Positions 1 to 8,563 of a stretch of 64,000 bases of DNA are shown piece by piece. Both the position numbers and the translations under genes were made by a program. The number at the start of each line of letters is the position of its first letter. Within the stretch, counting starts at the first letter, position 1. The notes under the pieces are model-generated. The model had not been told where the DNA came from. It made no database searches and worked only from the letters and a program-made list of their open reading frames with translations. The stretch is taken from assembly GCA_964229355.1 (NCBI GenBank), contig CAXRDE010000004.1:124001-188000 (forward strand). The letters run 5' to 3'. The stretch is from CAXRDE01 sp964229355 (GTDB taxonomy: Bacteria > Cyanobacteriota > Sericytochromatia > UBA7694).

Positions 1-96
1 GGCTAAGGTCTCAGGGGACGGTGTGCTCTGAGCCAACACTGTGCCTGGAAAGCTGCTCATTAAAAAAGCCAGGCTAAGGGTTAAGCATTTTTTCAT
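1..96 (-). CDS. N-terminus of a secreted protein (partial)
   Basis: Only the first 32 codons lie in the window; the gene runs off the left edge. The start ATG overlaps the csrA stop as ATGA, so it is probably translationally coupled to csrA. The visible residues form a classic signal peptide: MKK, a hydrophobic stretch of about 12 residues, then a likely cleavage after VLA. The mature part begins QSTPSPETLA. It is probably an exported protein co-transcribed with the flagellar genes. Its function cannot be read from this piece. Confidence 0.7.
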   Translation of the reverse strand, partial: MKKCLTLSLAFLMSSFPGTVLAQSTPSPETLA

Positions 97-353
97 GAAG
101 AGGGCTTACGGCGCCCTTTGTTTTCTTTGAGCAGACGTGCGGCCTGATCCAGGACAGGCGAGGGCTCCGCCGCTTGACTGGCCCGCTGATTCTCTGAGGA
201 AATCTCCGCAAAGATTTCATCGCGATGCACGGAAATTTCTCGGGGAGCTTCAATGCCCAATTTAACGGACTGATCTTTAATTTCTAAAACGGTGATTTTA
301 ATATGCTCACCGATCACAATGCCTTCATTCAATTTACGGGTGAGAACCAGCAT
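93..353 (-). CDS. csrA: CsrA translational regulator
   Basis: CsrA is a small dimeric RNA-binding protein that represses translation by covering GGA-containing ribosome binding sites. The N-terminus MLVLTRKLNEGIVIG and the following core (IKITVLEI, VKLGIEAP, VHRDEI) match the family closely. At 86 residues it is somewhat longer than usual because of a charged, probably disordered tail after residue 60. The start has a strong AGGAGG. It overlaps the fliW stop by 20 bases, so CsrA and its protein antagonist are made from one message. The known role of this pair is homeostatic control of flagellin translation; the target here is inferred. Confidence 0.96.
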   Translation of the reverse strand: MLVLTRKLNEGIVIGEHIKITVLEIKDQSVKLGIEAPREISVHRDEIFAEISSENQRASQAAEPSPVLDQAARLLKENKGRRKPSS

Positions 354-777
354 CGGCTACCTCCTGAAAAACGAGATATTTTAAGGGGTAGGTATCGGCT
401 TGTAACACAATTTGTTTGCAGTGCTGGTGTTCGCGGTGAAATACCAGGGGGCCCAAAAGATTTGCGGTCATTTCTAGCGGATTGTCGGGAATGCTCAGCA
501 AGACCAAAACACCCACCTGTTCTGCCGCCGTAATGCCAAGTTCCTGAAGGGTTTCATCGCCCAGCTCAAAGCTATAATCCTCAATAAAGTAACCGGGTTC
601 CATGACCAGGAAAGCGGTGTCTGGCTCAGCGTCAGCGCGCAACCAAAAGAAGGGCGTTTCAGCGGCGTAAGGCTGAATTGAGAACTGCGTGAGGTGTTCA
701 AATCCCAGTAAGCCCTGTCCCACGAACACCAGTTTCTCAGGTAATTCAGGGTGCATGTGTTCCTTGTCTTTATCCAT
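334..777 (-). CDS. fliW: FliW flagellar assembly factor / CsrA antagonist
   Basis: FliW binds CsrA and releases flagellin mRNA from repression; free flagellin in turn titrates FliW. The 147-residue length, the order immediately before csrA, and family-like stretches (GLLGFEHLTQF, FLVMEPGYF, VLVLLSIPDNPLEMTANLLGPLVF) support the call. The start follows GAAGGAG at good spacing and overlaps the fliH stop by 8 bases. In known flagellated bacteria fliW-csrA often sits near hook or flagellin genes; here it follows fliH instead, and no flagellin gene is visible in the window. Confidence 0.93.
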   Translation of the reverse strand: MDKDKEHMHPELPEKLVFVGQGLLGFEHLTQFSIQPYAAETPFFWLRADAEPDTAFLVMEPGYFIEDYSFELGDETLQELGITAAEQVGVLVLLSIPDNPLEMTANLLGPLVFHREHQHCKQIVLQADTYPLKYLVFQEVADAGSHP

Positions 778-1519
778 GTTGATCTCCTTCTACCCTTGCT
801 AAAAAAGACTGTGCAACGGTGTCAAACTGTGTGTTTAAGTCGGCGTCAATGCGGCCTGCCTTGCTGTGAACCCGGCAACTGCCAATGTGAATATCTGCGA
901 CGGGTTCAATGACAATATCCAGGGCCAGGTCTTCAATTTGCGATAGCGAAAAATGAAGCAATTCCACATCTTCAGGATGCACCTGAATGATGACCTCAAG
1001 CTTCTGCCCCAGGCGCTCGAGTGCATGACGGGTGATGCGCACCAACACCTGTTCATTAATGATGGGTTCAATTTTGAGCAGACGCCTCACAATTTCGAGG
1101 ACCAGATGAACCACCTCTTGCTCGGCACCCGCCAGGAGTGCTTCACGGGTCTGGTGGGTTTCTTCAAACAAAGACTTTAATTGGTGTAAAGCCTGCTGAA
1201 GCTCAGCCCGCCCTGCGGCCACACCCTGGGCACGTCCCTGTTCCTGAGCTTCACGGGTTAAGGTGTTCACGCGCTCTTCGGCCTCTGACAGCATTTGACT
1301 GGCCTGTTGTCGGGCTTTGGTTAGAATATGCTCGGCTTCGCTCTGGGCTTCCTGAAGCATTTTTTCTTTATGCTGACTCAGGGCTTCCTGAGCACTGGGG
1401 GTAGGAGCGGGGGATGAGGCGTTTTTCGTCTCATCGCTCCCTCCCACCTGCCGATAATCGGGCTCGAAAGCGACCTGCTTGAGTACGGAGCGGAAGGGCG
1501 GCTGGGCATCAGATAACAA
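770..1519 (-). CDS. fliH: FliH-type flagellar export stator protein
   Basis: FliH regulates the FliI ATPase of the flagellar type III export apparatus in the cytoplasm. This 249-residue protein has a disordered N-terminus, a long alanine/glutamine/glutamate-rich helix (about 45-130) typical of FliH coiled coils, and a C-terminal domain with the family-like stretch VVHLVLEIVRRLLKIEP. The start is TTG: it overlaps the fliG stop by 11 bases and is preceded by GGCGGAG six bases away, with no ATG in frame until about residue 54. Position after fliG fits the usual fliF-fliG-fliH order. fliI does not follow. Confidence 0.85.
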   Translation of the reverse strand: MLSDAQPPFRSVLKQVAFEPDYRQVGGSDETKNASSPAPTPSAQEALSQHKEKMLQEAQSEAEHILTKARQQASQMLSEAEERVNTLTREAQEQGRAQGVAAGRAELQQALHQLKSLFEETHQTREALLAGAEQEVVHLVLEIVRRLLKIEPIINEQVLVRITRHALERLGQKLEVIIQVHPEDVELLHFSLSQIEDLALDIVIEPVADIHIGSCRVHSKAGRIDADLNTQFDTVAQSFLARVEGDQHG

Positions 1520-2549
1520 TATCTTCTCCGCCGTGGCTAATCACCACTTCTCCGGCTTCTTCTAAACGACGAATGACGTTGACAATCTTTTGCTGGGTTT
1601 CTTCCACGTCTTTCAGACGCACGGGACCCATGGCCTCAATATCGTCTTTGAGCATGGTGGATGCCCGTTCAGACATATTGCGAAAGATCTTGTATTGCAC
1701 CTCTTCGCTGGCACCTTTAAGCGCCAGGGACAGATCTTTGCTTTCTAACTCTCGCAGCAGACGCTGAATGCTGCGGTCATCCAAAATCACCACATCATCG
1801 AACACAAACATCAGTTTTTTCACTGATTCTGCCAGCTCAGGGTCAAAGCGCTCCAGGTTTTCAATAATATTGCGCTCGGTGCTGCGGTCGACCCGGTTGA
1901 GCACCTCAGACAGGCTCTTAATGCCTCCCACAAAAGCGCCGCGATCTTGTTTCAAAATCGAGGCAAATTTCGATTGCAAAATGGACTCTACCTCTTTGAT
2001 CACTTCAACACCCGCCCGCTCCATGGTGGCCATGCGGGTAGAGACTTCGATTTGCATATCGTGGGTCAGTTGTGAAAGCACCACGGCGGCTTGTTCTGGC
2101 TTGAGATAGGCCAGAATGAGGGCAATGGTTTGGGGGTGTTCATTCTGAATGAGACCAGCCAGCTGGCTTGGGTCCGCTTTACGGAAGGCTTCGAAGGGAA
2201 GGCTCGTGGTATCGCGGACAATTTCTAAGCGAGACAGCACCCGACTGGCGCGGGAGTCTCCAAAAGCTGAGCGGAGTAAATTTTTTGCGTACTCTTCACC
2301 CCCAGAAGTCAAAAGTTCCCGCTGGCTGGCCAACTCGTAAAATTGCTCCAGCACTTCATTGACCAATTGATGGTCGGTCTGTCGTAAAGCTGCAATCTCA
2401 AGGGTAATTCTCTCGACTTCATTCTCTTCGAAATGCCTTAAAATCGAGGCGGCTGTTTCAGGGCCCAGGGCCACCATGACCAGGGCGACTTTCCGGACGC
2501 CACTGAGCTCAGAGAAGTGAGGGGGACGAGCGCCCCGGTAGTCGCTCAT
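1509..2549 (-). CDS. fliG: Flagellar motor switch protein FliG
   Basis: FliG is the rotor protein of the C-ring: its N-terminus binds FliF, its middle binds FliM and its C-terminus meets the stator. The 346-residue length is standard. Recognisable stretches are the N-terminal GVRKVALVMVALGPETAA, the EHPQTIALILAYL of the middle domain, and a charged C-terminal domain with FDDVVILDDRSIQRLLRE. The start overlaps the fliF stop as ATGA and follows AGGAGG, so the two are coupled, which fits their fixed stoichiometry in the MS/C ring. Confidence 0.97.
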   Translation of the reverse strand: MSDYRGARPPHFSELSGVRKVALVMVALGPETAASILRHFEENEVERITLEIAALRQTDHQLVNEVLEQFYELASQRELLTSGGEEYAKNLLRSAFGDSRASRVLSRLEIVRDTTSLPFEAFRKADPSQLAGLIQNEHPQTIALILAYLKPEQAAVVLSQLTHDMQIEVSTRMATMERAGVEVIKEVESILQSKFASILKQDRGAFVGGIKSLSEVLNRVDRSTERNIIENLERFDPELAESVKKLMFVFDDVVILDDRSIQRLLRELESKDLSLALKGASEEVQYKIFRNMSERASTMLKDDIEAMGPVRLKDVEETQQKIVNVIRRLEEAGEVVISHGGEDIVI

Positions 2550-4174
2550 GCGTCCTCCTGGAGCCAGGAACGTAATAATTGTGCCATCTGTGCGGGCTCT
2601 TTCTCTGCCATTTCAGTCAGGCTATTGACGGTTTGCTGCCGCTTGTTGACCGCCTCACTCAGGGCGGGATCTAAAGCGGGAGCCTCTAAGCTTGGGTAAT
2701 TGCTAAAAAAGGTGGTCTCCTCCACGGCTTCGCCTTCCACGCTTTGGCGGCGCCGACGCCAGATCACAAGGAAGAAAAGTGCCGCCAGACAGAGTGCGGC
2801 CAACAGCACACCGACGATCACCTGAATCCAAAACTCCCGTTGATCCATTTCGTTTAACGCATTCTGCTGCTGTTCTAAGTCGGTGTTGTCAAAGGGAAGC
2901 GCGTACATGGCCAATGTATCACCCCGCTCGGTATCGAGACCCGCGGCCGCACTGGCCAGATTCTTCAGGTTGACCAGAAAGGGGTCGCTGCTGTCTAAAC
3001 CTTCAGGGGCGTTGATGGCCGGGGATAAGCTATTTAAGGCCACAGAGAGCGTGATTCGTTCAATTTCGCCAGGCTCTTTGACGCGAGTGACCTGGGTTTC
3101 GGGTACTTCGTAATTGCGGGTCACATCACGGCGGTTGTAAGAGGCGTCGCTTTGGGTTTGTTGCTCTCGGTAAGCGGGAACATTGCTGGTAACGCCCGGA
3201 GCGCCTGCGGGAACCGGTTCTGTGCCCTGTCCCGTTTCGGTGATTTCTTTTTCGCTACGTAGTACCCGGGTGTTTTCGCCGTTGGGATTGGCATTTGGCT
3301 CAAAGTTTTTGCTCACCGATTGCTCTTGATCAAAATTAATGCGCGTGCTGACCTGGACATTGACATGGCCTGCACCCACCACACGGCTTAACATGCGCTC
3401 GACGTTTTGCCGAATTTCTTTTTCGGCATTGCGCTGATAGGCCAGTTGTTTGGGGTTTAACTCACCATTGGCTACGTTATCGTCGGCGGTGCTGCCGTCA
3501 AAGAGCAGTTTGCCACTGGAGTCTGTAATGGTAATGTTTTTGGCCGCTAACCCCGGAACGCTATTGGCCACCAATTTACTCATGCCCGTGATTTGGGCAG
3601 GCGATAGCTGGCTGAGCGGGCGAAGTTTGAGGGTAACGGAAGCTGCCGGAGGATCTTGTAAGGCACTGAAGACCTGTTTGCGGGGAATGGCCAGATGGAC
3701 GCGAGCTTTTTCTACCCCGTCCATTTGCATAATGGTGCGCGCCAACTCACCGCTCAGGGCCCGCTGATAATTCAGGTCAAACACCCGATTGGTCATGCCC
3801 ATATTATTGTCCTGGTCAAAGAGCTCATAGCCCATAACGCCCCCTTCGCGGGGCAAATCGACAGCGGCCATTTGCAGACGAATCTCATGGACGCGGTTTT
3901 CGGGTACTTGAATGGCGGTACCGAGTCCGGCGTTTTCAAGTTGGTAGGGAATATCTTGTTCTTTGAGATACTGGGTAATTTGACCGGCGTCCTGAGCTGA
4001 AAGTTCGCCGTACAGGGTGCTCCACTGGGGTTGCTGACTCCAGACAATAATGGCAATAAGCACCACCAAAAAAGCCAGCGAAAATCCGCCAAGCAATATT
4101 TTACGTCCTTGAGGTAAACCACCGTAAAAGCTCTGCGCTTCCGTGCGCAAACGGCGAAAGTAATCAGCTGCCAT
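2546..4174 (-). CDS. fliF: Flagellar MS-ring protein FliF
   Basis: FliF forms the inner-membrane MS-ring that nucleates the flagellar basal body and houses the export gate. The 542-residue protein has two transmembrane segments (about 27-46 and 447-471) flanking a large periplasmic region with ring-building motifs such as WSTLYGELSAQDAGQI and ARVHLAIPRK. The short cytoplasmic tail ends in a helix (AQLLRSWLQ) that in known FliF binds FliG. It is the first gene of the leftward flagellar operon. Its ribosome binding site is weak. A TGC-TATACT promoter lies about 53 bases upstream. Confidence 0.97.
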   Translation of the reverse strand: MAADYFRRLRTEAQSFYGGLPQGRKILLGGFSLAFLVVLIAIIVWSQQPQWSTLYGELSAQDAGQITQYLKEQDIPYQLENAGLGTAIQVPENRVHEIRLQMAAVDLPREGGVMGYELFDQDNNMGMTNRVFDLNYQRALSGELARTIMQMDGVEKARVHLAIPRKQVFSALQDPPAASVTLKLRPLSQLSPAQITGMSKLVANSVPGLAAKNITITDSSGKLLFDGSTADDNVANGELNPKQLAYQRNAEKEIRQNVERMLSRVVGAGHVNVQVSTRINFDQEQSVSKNFEPNANPNGENTRVLRSEKEITETGQGTEPVPAGAPGVTSNVPAYREQQTQSDASYNRRDVTRNYEVPETQVTRVKEPGEIERITLSVALNSLSPAINAPEGLDSSDPFLVNLKNLASAAAGLDTERGDTLAMYALPFDNTDLEQQQNALNEMDQREFWIQVIVGVLLAALCLAALFFLVIWRRRRQSVEGEAVEETTFFSNYPSLEAPALDPALSEAVNKRQQTVNSLTEMAEKEPAQMAQLLRSWLQEDA

Positions 4175-4226
4175 GTAAGATCAAATACAAACTCTATACT
4201 CTAATTCGTAAGGGTGCCTGCTTGAT

Positions 4227-4235
4227 AGTATAGCA
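4227..4235 (-). promoter_or_regulatory. Extended -10 promoter for the fliF operon
   Basis: On the minus strand the sequence reads TGC followed by TATACT, an extended -10 element, with no recognisable TTGACA upstream. Transcription would start near 4220, giving a leader of about 45 bases before fliF. A second, weaker TATAGA lies nearer the gene. No sigma-28 or sigma-54 site was recognised. Confidence 0.45.
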
Positions 4236-4287
4236 AACCTGCCTGAGAAAAAAGAGCTTAAATCACCAATGGGCAAGATTTGTCCTA

Positions 4288-4296
4288 TGTTATACT
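4288..4296 (+). promoter_or_regulatory. Extended -10 promoter for the peroxiredoxin gene
   Basis: TGT followed by TATACT forms an extended -10 element about 53 bases before the ATG at 4350. No good -35 is visible. The predicted start near 4303 leaves a leader of about 47 bases containing the GGAG ribosome binding site at 4339-4342. Confidence 0.5.
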
Positions 4297-4349
4297 GTGC
4301 CAGAAATCCGCAGTTGTTCTGCCAAAACCTTATCTATCGGAGAAAAATT

Positions 4350-4928
4350 ATGTCTTTAATCGGCAAAAAAGCCCCTGACTTTACCGCCAAAGCGGTGGTG
4401 AAAAACGAAATTATTGAGAACTTTAAACTGTCTGATCACGAAGGCAAGTATGTGGTGCTGTTCTTCTATCCTCTGGATTTTACCTTTGTCTGCCCCACTG
4501 AACTGCACGCTTTTCAAGAAAAACTGCAGGCTTTCCAGGAACGCAATACTGAAGTGATCGCGGTGTCTACGGACTCTCATTTCTCGCACATGGCCTGGTT
4601 GAACACCCCCAAATCTCAGGGCGGTATCGAAGGGGTTGAGTACCCCATCGTTTCTGACTTCAATAAAACCATTTCCAAAGACTTTGATGTACTTGTAGAA
4701 GCTGATGGCGTGGCTTACCGTGGTTTGTTTTTGCTGGACAAAGAAGGGGTTGTGCACCACGCCACCTTGAACAACCTGCCTCTGGGCCGTAACGTGGATG
4801 AAGCCTTGCGCATGGTGGACGCGTTACAGCACTTTGAAAAGCACGGTGAAGTATGCCCCGCCAACTGGAATCAGGGCGCAAAAAGCATGACCCCTGACCA
4901 GGACGGCTTAAAAGCTTACTTCGGCTAA
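4350..4928 (+). CDS. 2-Cys peroxiredoxin (AhpC/Prx1 family)
   Basis: A cytoplasmic thiol peroxidase that reduces hydrogen peroxide, organic hydroperoxides and peroxynitrite. The peroxidatic Cys48 lies in FTFVCPTEL and the resolving Cys169 in GEVCPANW, the arrangement of typical 2-Cys Prx1/AhpC enzymes; the YF-like C-terminus (KAYFG) fits the sensitive, eukaryote-like subgroup. I use the ATG at 4350 (192 residues) because GGAG precedes it and MSLIGKKAPDF is the usual N-terminus; an in-frame ATG at 4269 lies upstream of the promoter. It is monocistronic, with its own promoter and terminator. No AhpF reductase is adjacent, so thioredoxin is the likely reductant. Confidence 0.96.
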   Translation: MSLIGKKAPDFTAKAVVKNEIIENFKLSDHEGKYVVLFFYPLDFTFVCPTELHAFQEKLQAFQERNTEVIAVSTDSHFSHMAWLNTPKSQGGIEGVEYPIVSDFNKTISKDFDVLVEADGVAYRGLFLLDKEGVVHHATLNNLPLGRNVDEALRMVDALQHFEKHGEVCPANWNQGAKSMTPDQDGLKAYFG

Positions 4929-4943
4929 TCGTACAATTTCTCG

Positions 4944-4981
4944 TCGCCGTCAAATTTAAACAGGTTTTGACGGCGATTTTT
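4944..4981 (+). terminator. Rho-independent terminator after the peroxiredoxin gene
   Basis: A perfect 11-base-pair stem (4944-4954 with 4966-4976, arms TCGCCGTCAAA / TTTGACGGCGA) around an 11-base loop is followed by a run of T. It sits 15 bases past the stop codon and insulates the next gene. Confidence 0.93.
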
Positions 4982-5074
4982 ATACTTTATTAACACCCGG
5001 TCTTTGCAATCTTTTGCATAATACAAAGAGTACCCTATCTTTCGAATATCCTCATTTAAAGGAGCTTATGTCCC

Positions 5075-8000
5075 ATGTCAGATCCCTTTCATGATATGAC
5101 TGATGCTCCTCCGCATTTTGCGCTGCGCCTACAGGCCCTTGAACAAGAAAACGCGCGCCTGAGAGAGCAACTCGATTATCAAAATCAGGAATTGCGCAAT
5201 CACAAAAAAGCCCTGAAGTCATTAAGCAGTAGCCCCAGCGTCAGTCTGGGAAAGGTAGACGCCTTTGCAAAAAAGCTAACCCGCACCCTGGTACAAGTCT
5301 TAAATTTAGATACTGCAGCGCTTTGGGTTTACGAAAACAAACACGAATTGAGCGAATTGTGCACCTTTCGTCGCGTAGAGAATGCTTACACCGAAGGAGA
5401 TACCTTAAAAAAAGCCAATCACCCGGCTTTTTTTGATGCCCTTGCAAAACAAAGCATGCTACGCATTTCTCACGCCTTTGCTGACCCCCGCACCCGCGGC
5501 CTTTCCCAGCGGCTGAATTATGCAGAAGGGGGGATTTTGGCGGCTCCCGTTAGCTTTGACGGCAAACAATATGGTCTTTTATTGCTGAATCGCCAAACCA
5601 TGAAGCACTGGACCCCTGAAGAAGAAATTTTTATTGCTTCGGCCACGGACTTTCTGAGCCTGGCCATGGAGGTGGCGGAGCGACGTTCTGCTGAAAAAGA
5701 GCTTTATCGCAAAGATCAGCTGTTGTTTCAAATTGTCAGGGCGGTCAATGAACTGGTGGGGATCCACCGTTTTGAAGTGGCGATTGAGAGTGTCTTGAAA
5801 AACCTGGGTGAAATCCCCAGCGTGAACAGTATTCGCCTGTATCGGTTTTCGTCAATTACCTCTAAAAACGCTCATTTTGTTCAGGATAAATACTGGCGAG
5901 ACCTAGCCACAAAAGACTCGCCTAAAATAGAGGTCACTATACCTGACTACTGGTTACAAAACTTGAAAGAGCGTCGCTCCATCAATTTGATTACCCATAA
6001 CCTTCCTTTGCATGAACGCAGTATTTTTCATGAGACCGTCAAGTCTGCACTTATTATTCCCATTGAATGTGGCAACAGCCTCTGGGGCTTTATTCAGCTT
6101 GAAAACCATCAGACCTATCGACACTGGTCCTCCAGCGAAGAGTCTTTATTGCGCATGGTATCCAGTGCCATGAGCGCACGCCTGGAGCATCAGCAAAATG
6201 AAGATGCGCTGACCTATAGCGAAAGCCTTTTCCGAAATATTTTTGAATCTGCTTCTCTGGGCATTGCCATTATCACTGCTGAAGGTTCATTTCAACAAAT
6301 CAATCCGCCCCTCTTAAATATGTTGGGCTACGATGTAGAAAGTACCCCCTATCTCAATTTACTGGAGCTGTGCCACCCCGAAGATCGCGAAATGCAAAAG
6401 CGGTGTTTGCAGTCTTTATTTGATGGCGATATTTTTCGTTTGCAAACCGAGTGTCGATACCTGTCTGCCAGCGCTGAAGAAATTTGGGTAAATTTTTCAG
6501 CTTCGACCATCACCAATTACCGCAGTGACTTAGACAGTGAGTCTCCTGAGCGCTGGGTTGTGGGGATTTTTGAGAATATTACTCAACAAAAGCAGGCACA
6601 AAGGGAATCGCGACGTATTGAGCAATTGATGCACGTGGCTGGACAAATGGCCAATATTGGGGGGTGGGAACTCCCTTTAGACAATCTAAGACCTATATGG
6701 ACAGAGCAGACTTATGCCATTCATGGTCTTGACCCCCGTCAGCCCTTGCCTTTTGATCTTGATGAAGCGTTTCAGTTCTTTCCTCCCAAAGCTCAGAAAC
6801 GTCTGAGAGAAAGCATTGAAAAAACCATTACCCGGCAAGAACCTTATGATTTGCGTTTGCCTTTTCGGAATGCCCAGGATGAGAAACGCTGGGTTCATTT
6901 GATTGGAAAGCCGCGTGTGCAAAATGGTAAGACGGTAGCCCTTTATGGCGCCATTCAAGATATTACACAACAAAAACAAATTGAGGATCAGCTGAGAGAT
7001 TTGAACGTGGATTTAGAGAAGCGTGTCAAGGAGCGGACGCATGAGCTTGAAATTTCAAAGCGCCAGGCGGAAAGTGCCAGTCGTGCCAAAAGTGAGTTCC
7101 TGGCAAACATGAGCCATGAAATCCGTACGCCCATGAACGCAATTTTGGGTTTTAGTGAGCTTTTGGCAGAAGAGCTTACGGATCCCCGTTTACGACAATA
7201 TTTAGAAGCCATCAGCAGTTCAGGAAAAACCTTGCTGGGTCTGATTAATGACATTCTCGACCTTTCTAAAATTGAGGCAGGTAAGCTTGAAATCCAACCC
7301 ACTGCGGTCAATCCTTACCGTTTACTGCAAGACGTGCAGCGTGTATTTACGCCACTGCTTGAAGAAAAAAATATTGATTTTCATATTGAAGTGGATCCTG
7401 AATTGCCTGAAGCCATTGTGCTCGATGAAACCCGCATTCGACAAATTTTGTTTAATTTGGTGGGCAACGCCATTAAGTTTACCCAGGAAGGTCATGTGCG
7501 CTTGCAGGTGCAAAAAGAATTTTTGCCTGAAGACAGCAGCCGTTTATGCTTAGAGATTGCGGTGGAAGATACGGGTATCGGTATTCCTGAGCAAGACCAA
7601 CAACGCATTTTTGAAGCCTTTCAGCAGCAGCAGGGGCAGAGCAATCGCGAGTACGGAGGCACAGGCCTGGGGCTGGCGATCACCCGTCGCCTGGTGGAGG
7701 CCATGCAGGGAAAAATTATTTTAGAGAGCACCCCGGAAGAAGGCAGTACCTTTACCGTTAAGTTCCCCTCGGTGGCCATTGCATCCATGTATGCCCTGCC
7801 CCCCGGCGAAGAACATAAATTACCTGAGCATGAGTTTGTGTTTGAAAAAGCGAAGGTGCTGCTGGTGGATGATATTCCTTTAAACCGTGAGTTGATTCAA
7901 AAGTACTTTGTGAAGACACCCATTGACTTTATTGAAGCCGGTAACGGTCAAGAAGCGCTGGAGTTGGCCAAAAGCCACCACCCAGACCTGATTCTGATGG

Positions 8001-8563
8001 ACCTTAAAATGCCGTTGATGGGTGGCTACGAAGCCACGCGCCGTTTACGGGCTCAGAAAGAAACCGCAGATATTCCGATTATCGCCCTGACCGCCTCAGG
8101 AATGATTCATGAAGAAAAAGAGGCGGAAGACTACGGTTTTAACGGCTATTTGCGGAAGCCGGTGCTGAAGCGCGACCTTTTGCAAGAAGTCGCCCCCTAT
8201 CTGGCCCATGAGACCCACGATGCTGCACAGGCACCGGGAGTGCAGGCGAGGGCAAATACGGTGCTGAGTCGGCCAGATATACAGGCTTTACGCACTGAAC
8301 TGGAGTTGCTGACCTCCCCCTGGGAGACCCTCAAAGATTCTTTGGAATTGGACGAAATTGAAAACTTTGCCGCCCAACTGGATGCTCTGGGCGCGCGTTT
8401 TGAACAACATTTTATTTGTGAGTTAGCTGAACAGATCATGCAAGCCAGTCAAAACTTTGCCATGGACAAAGTCTCCAATCATCTGGTGCAGTTTCCTGAA
8501 CTGTTGAATCAGCTCAACCACATGGAGGAAGCACTTGACGAAGCAGACGCTACAGAACCCTAG
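5075..8563 (+). CDS. Hybrid sensor histidine kinase (GAF-GAF-PAS-PAS-HK-REC)
   Basis: A soluble 1162-residue signalling kinase with no transmembrane segments. In order: a coiled coil (about 17-50), GAF 1 (about 58-205), GAF 2 (about 220-375), PAS 1 (about 385-510), PAS 2 (about 515-640), a coiled coil, the HisKA dimerisation helix with phosphorylatable His681 in SHEIRTP, an HATPase domain (N box FNLVGNAIKF, G boxes DTGIGIP and GGTGLGLAI), and a receiver domain with LLVDD and phospho-acceptor Asp976 in LILMDLKMP. The C-terminal 110 residues are helical and lack an obvious Hpt histidine. The ATG at 5075 follows AAAGGAG; an ATG at 5068 is out of frame. The ligand is unknown. It is coupled to the next regulator gene. 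Confidence 0.93.
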   Translation: MSDPFHDMTDAPPHFALRLQALEQENARLREQLDYQNQELRNHKKALKSLSSSPSVSLGKVDAFAKKLTRTLVQVLNLDTAALWVYENKHELSELCTFRRVENAYTEGDTLKKANHPAFFDALAKQSMLRISHAFADPRTRGLSQRLNYAEGGILAAPVSFDGKQYGLLLLNRQTMKHWTPEEEIFIASATDFLSLAMEVAERRSAEKELYRKDQLLFQIVRAVNELVGIHRFEVAIESVLKNLGEIPSVNSIRLYRFSSITSKNAHFVQDKYWRDLATKDSPKIEVTIPDYWLQNLKERRSINLITHNLPLHERSIFHETVKSALIIPIECGNSLWGFIQLENHQTYRHWSSSEESLLRMVSSAMSARLEHQQNEDALTYSESLFRNIFESASLGIAIITAEGSFQQINPPLLNMLGYDVESTPYLNLLELCHPEDREMQKRCLQSLFDGDIFRLQTECRYLSASAEEIWVNFSASTITNYRSDLDSESPERWVVGIFENITQQKQAQRESRRIEQLMHVAGQMANIGGWELPLDNLRPIWTEQTYAIHGLDPRQPLPFDLDEAFQFFPPKAQKRLRESIEKTITRQEPYDLRLPFRNAQDEKRWVHLIGKPRVQNGKTVALYGAIQDITQQKQIEDQLRDLNVDLEKRVKERTHELEISKRQAESASRAKSEFLANMSHEIRTPMNAILGFSELLAEELTDPRLRQYLEAISSSGKTLLGLINDILDLSKIEAGKLEIQPTAVNPYRLLQDVQRVFTPLLEEKNIDFHIEVDPELPEAIVLDETRIRQILFNLVGNAIKFTQEGHVRLQVQKEFLPEDSSRLCLEIAVEDTGIGIPEQDQQRIFEAFQQQQGQSNREYGGTGLGLAITRRLVEAMQGKIILESTPEEGSTFTVKFPSVAIASMYALPPGEEHKLPEHEFVFEKAKVLLVDDIPLNRELIQKYFVKTPIDFIEAGNGQEALELAKSHHPDLILMDLKMPLMGGYEATRRLRAQKETADIPIIALTASGMIHEEKEAEDYGFNGYLRKPVLKRDLLQEVAPYLAHETHDAAQAPGVQARANTVLSRPDIQALRTELELLTSPWETLKDSLELDEIENFAAQLDALGARFEQHFICELAEQIMQASQNFAMDKVSNHLVQFPELLNQLNHMEEALDEADATEP

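Noticed and set aside
3695..4000. A 101-codon plus-strand frame antisense to fliF
   Set aside because: Shadow of a strongly conserved flagellar gene.
4990..5022. TTAACA and CATAAT as a promoter for the hybrid kinase
   Set aside because: The spacer is 21 bases, longer than usual; a promoter must exist here after the terminator but I cannot define it.
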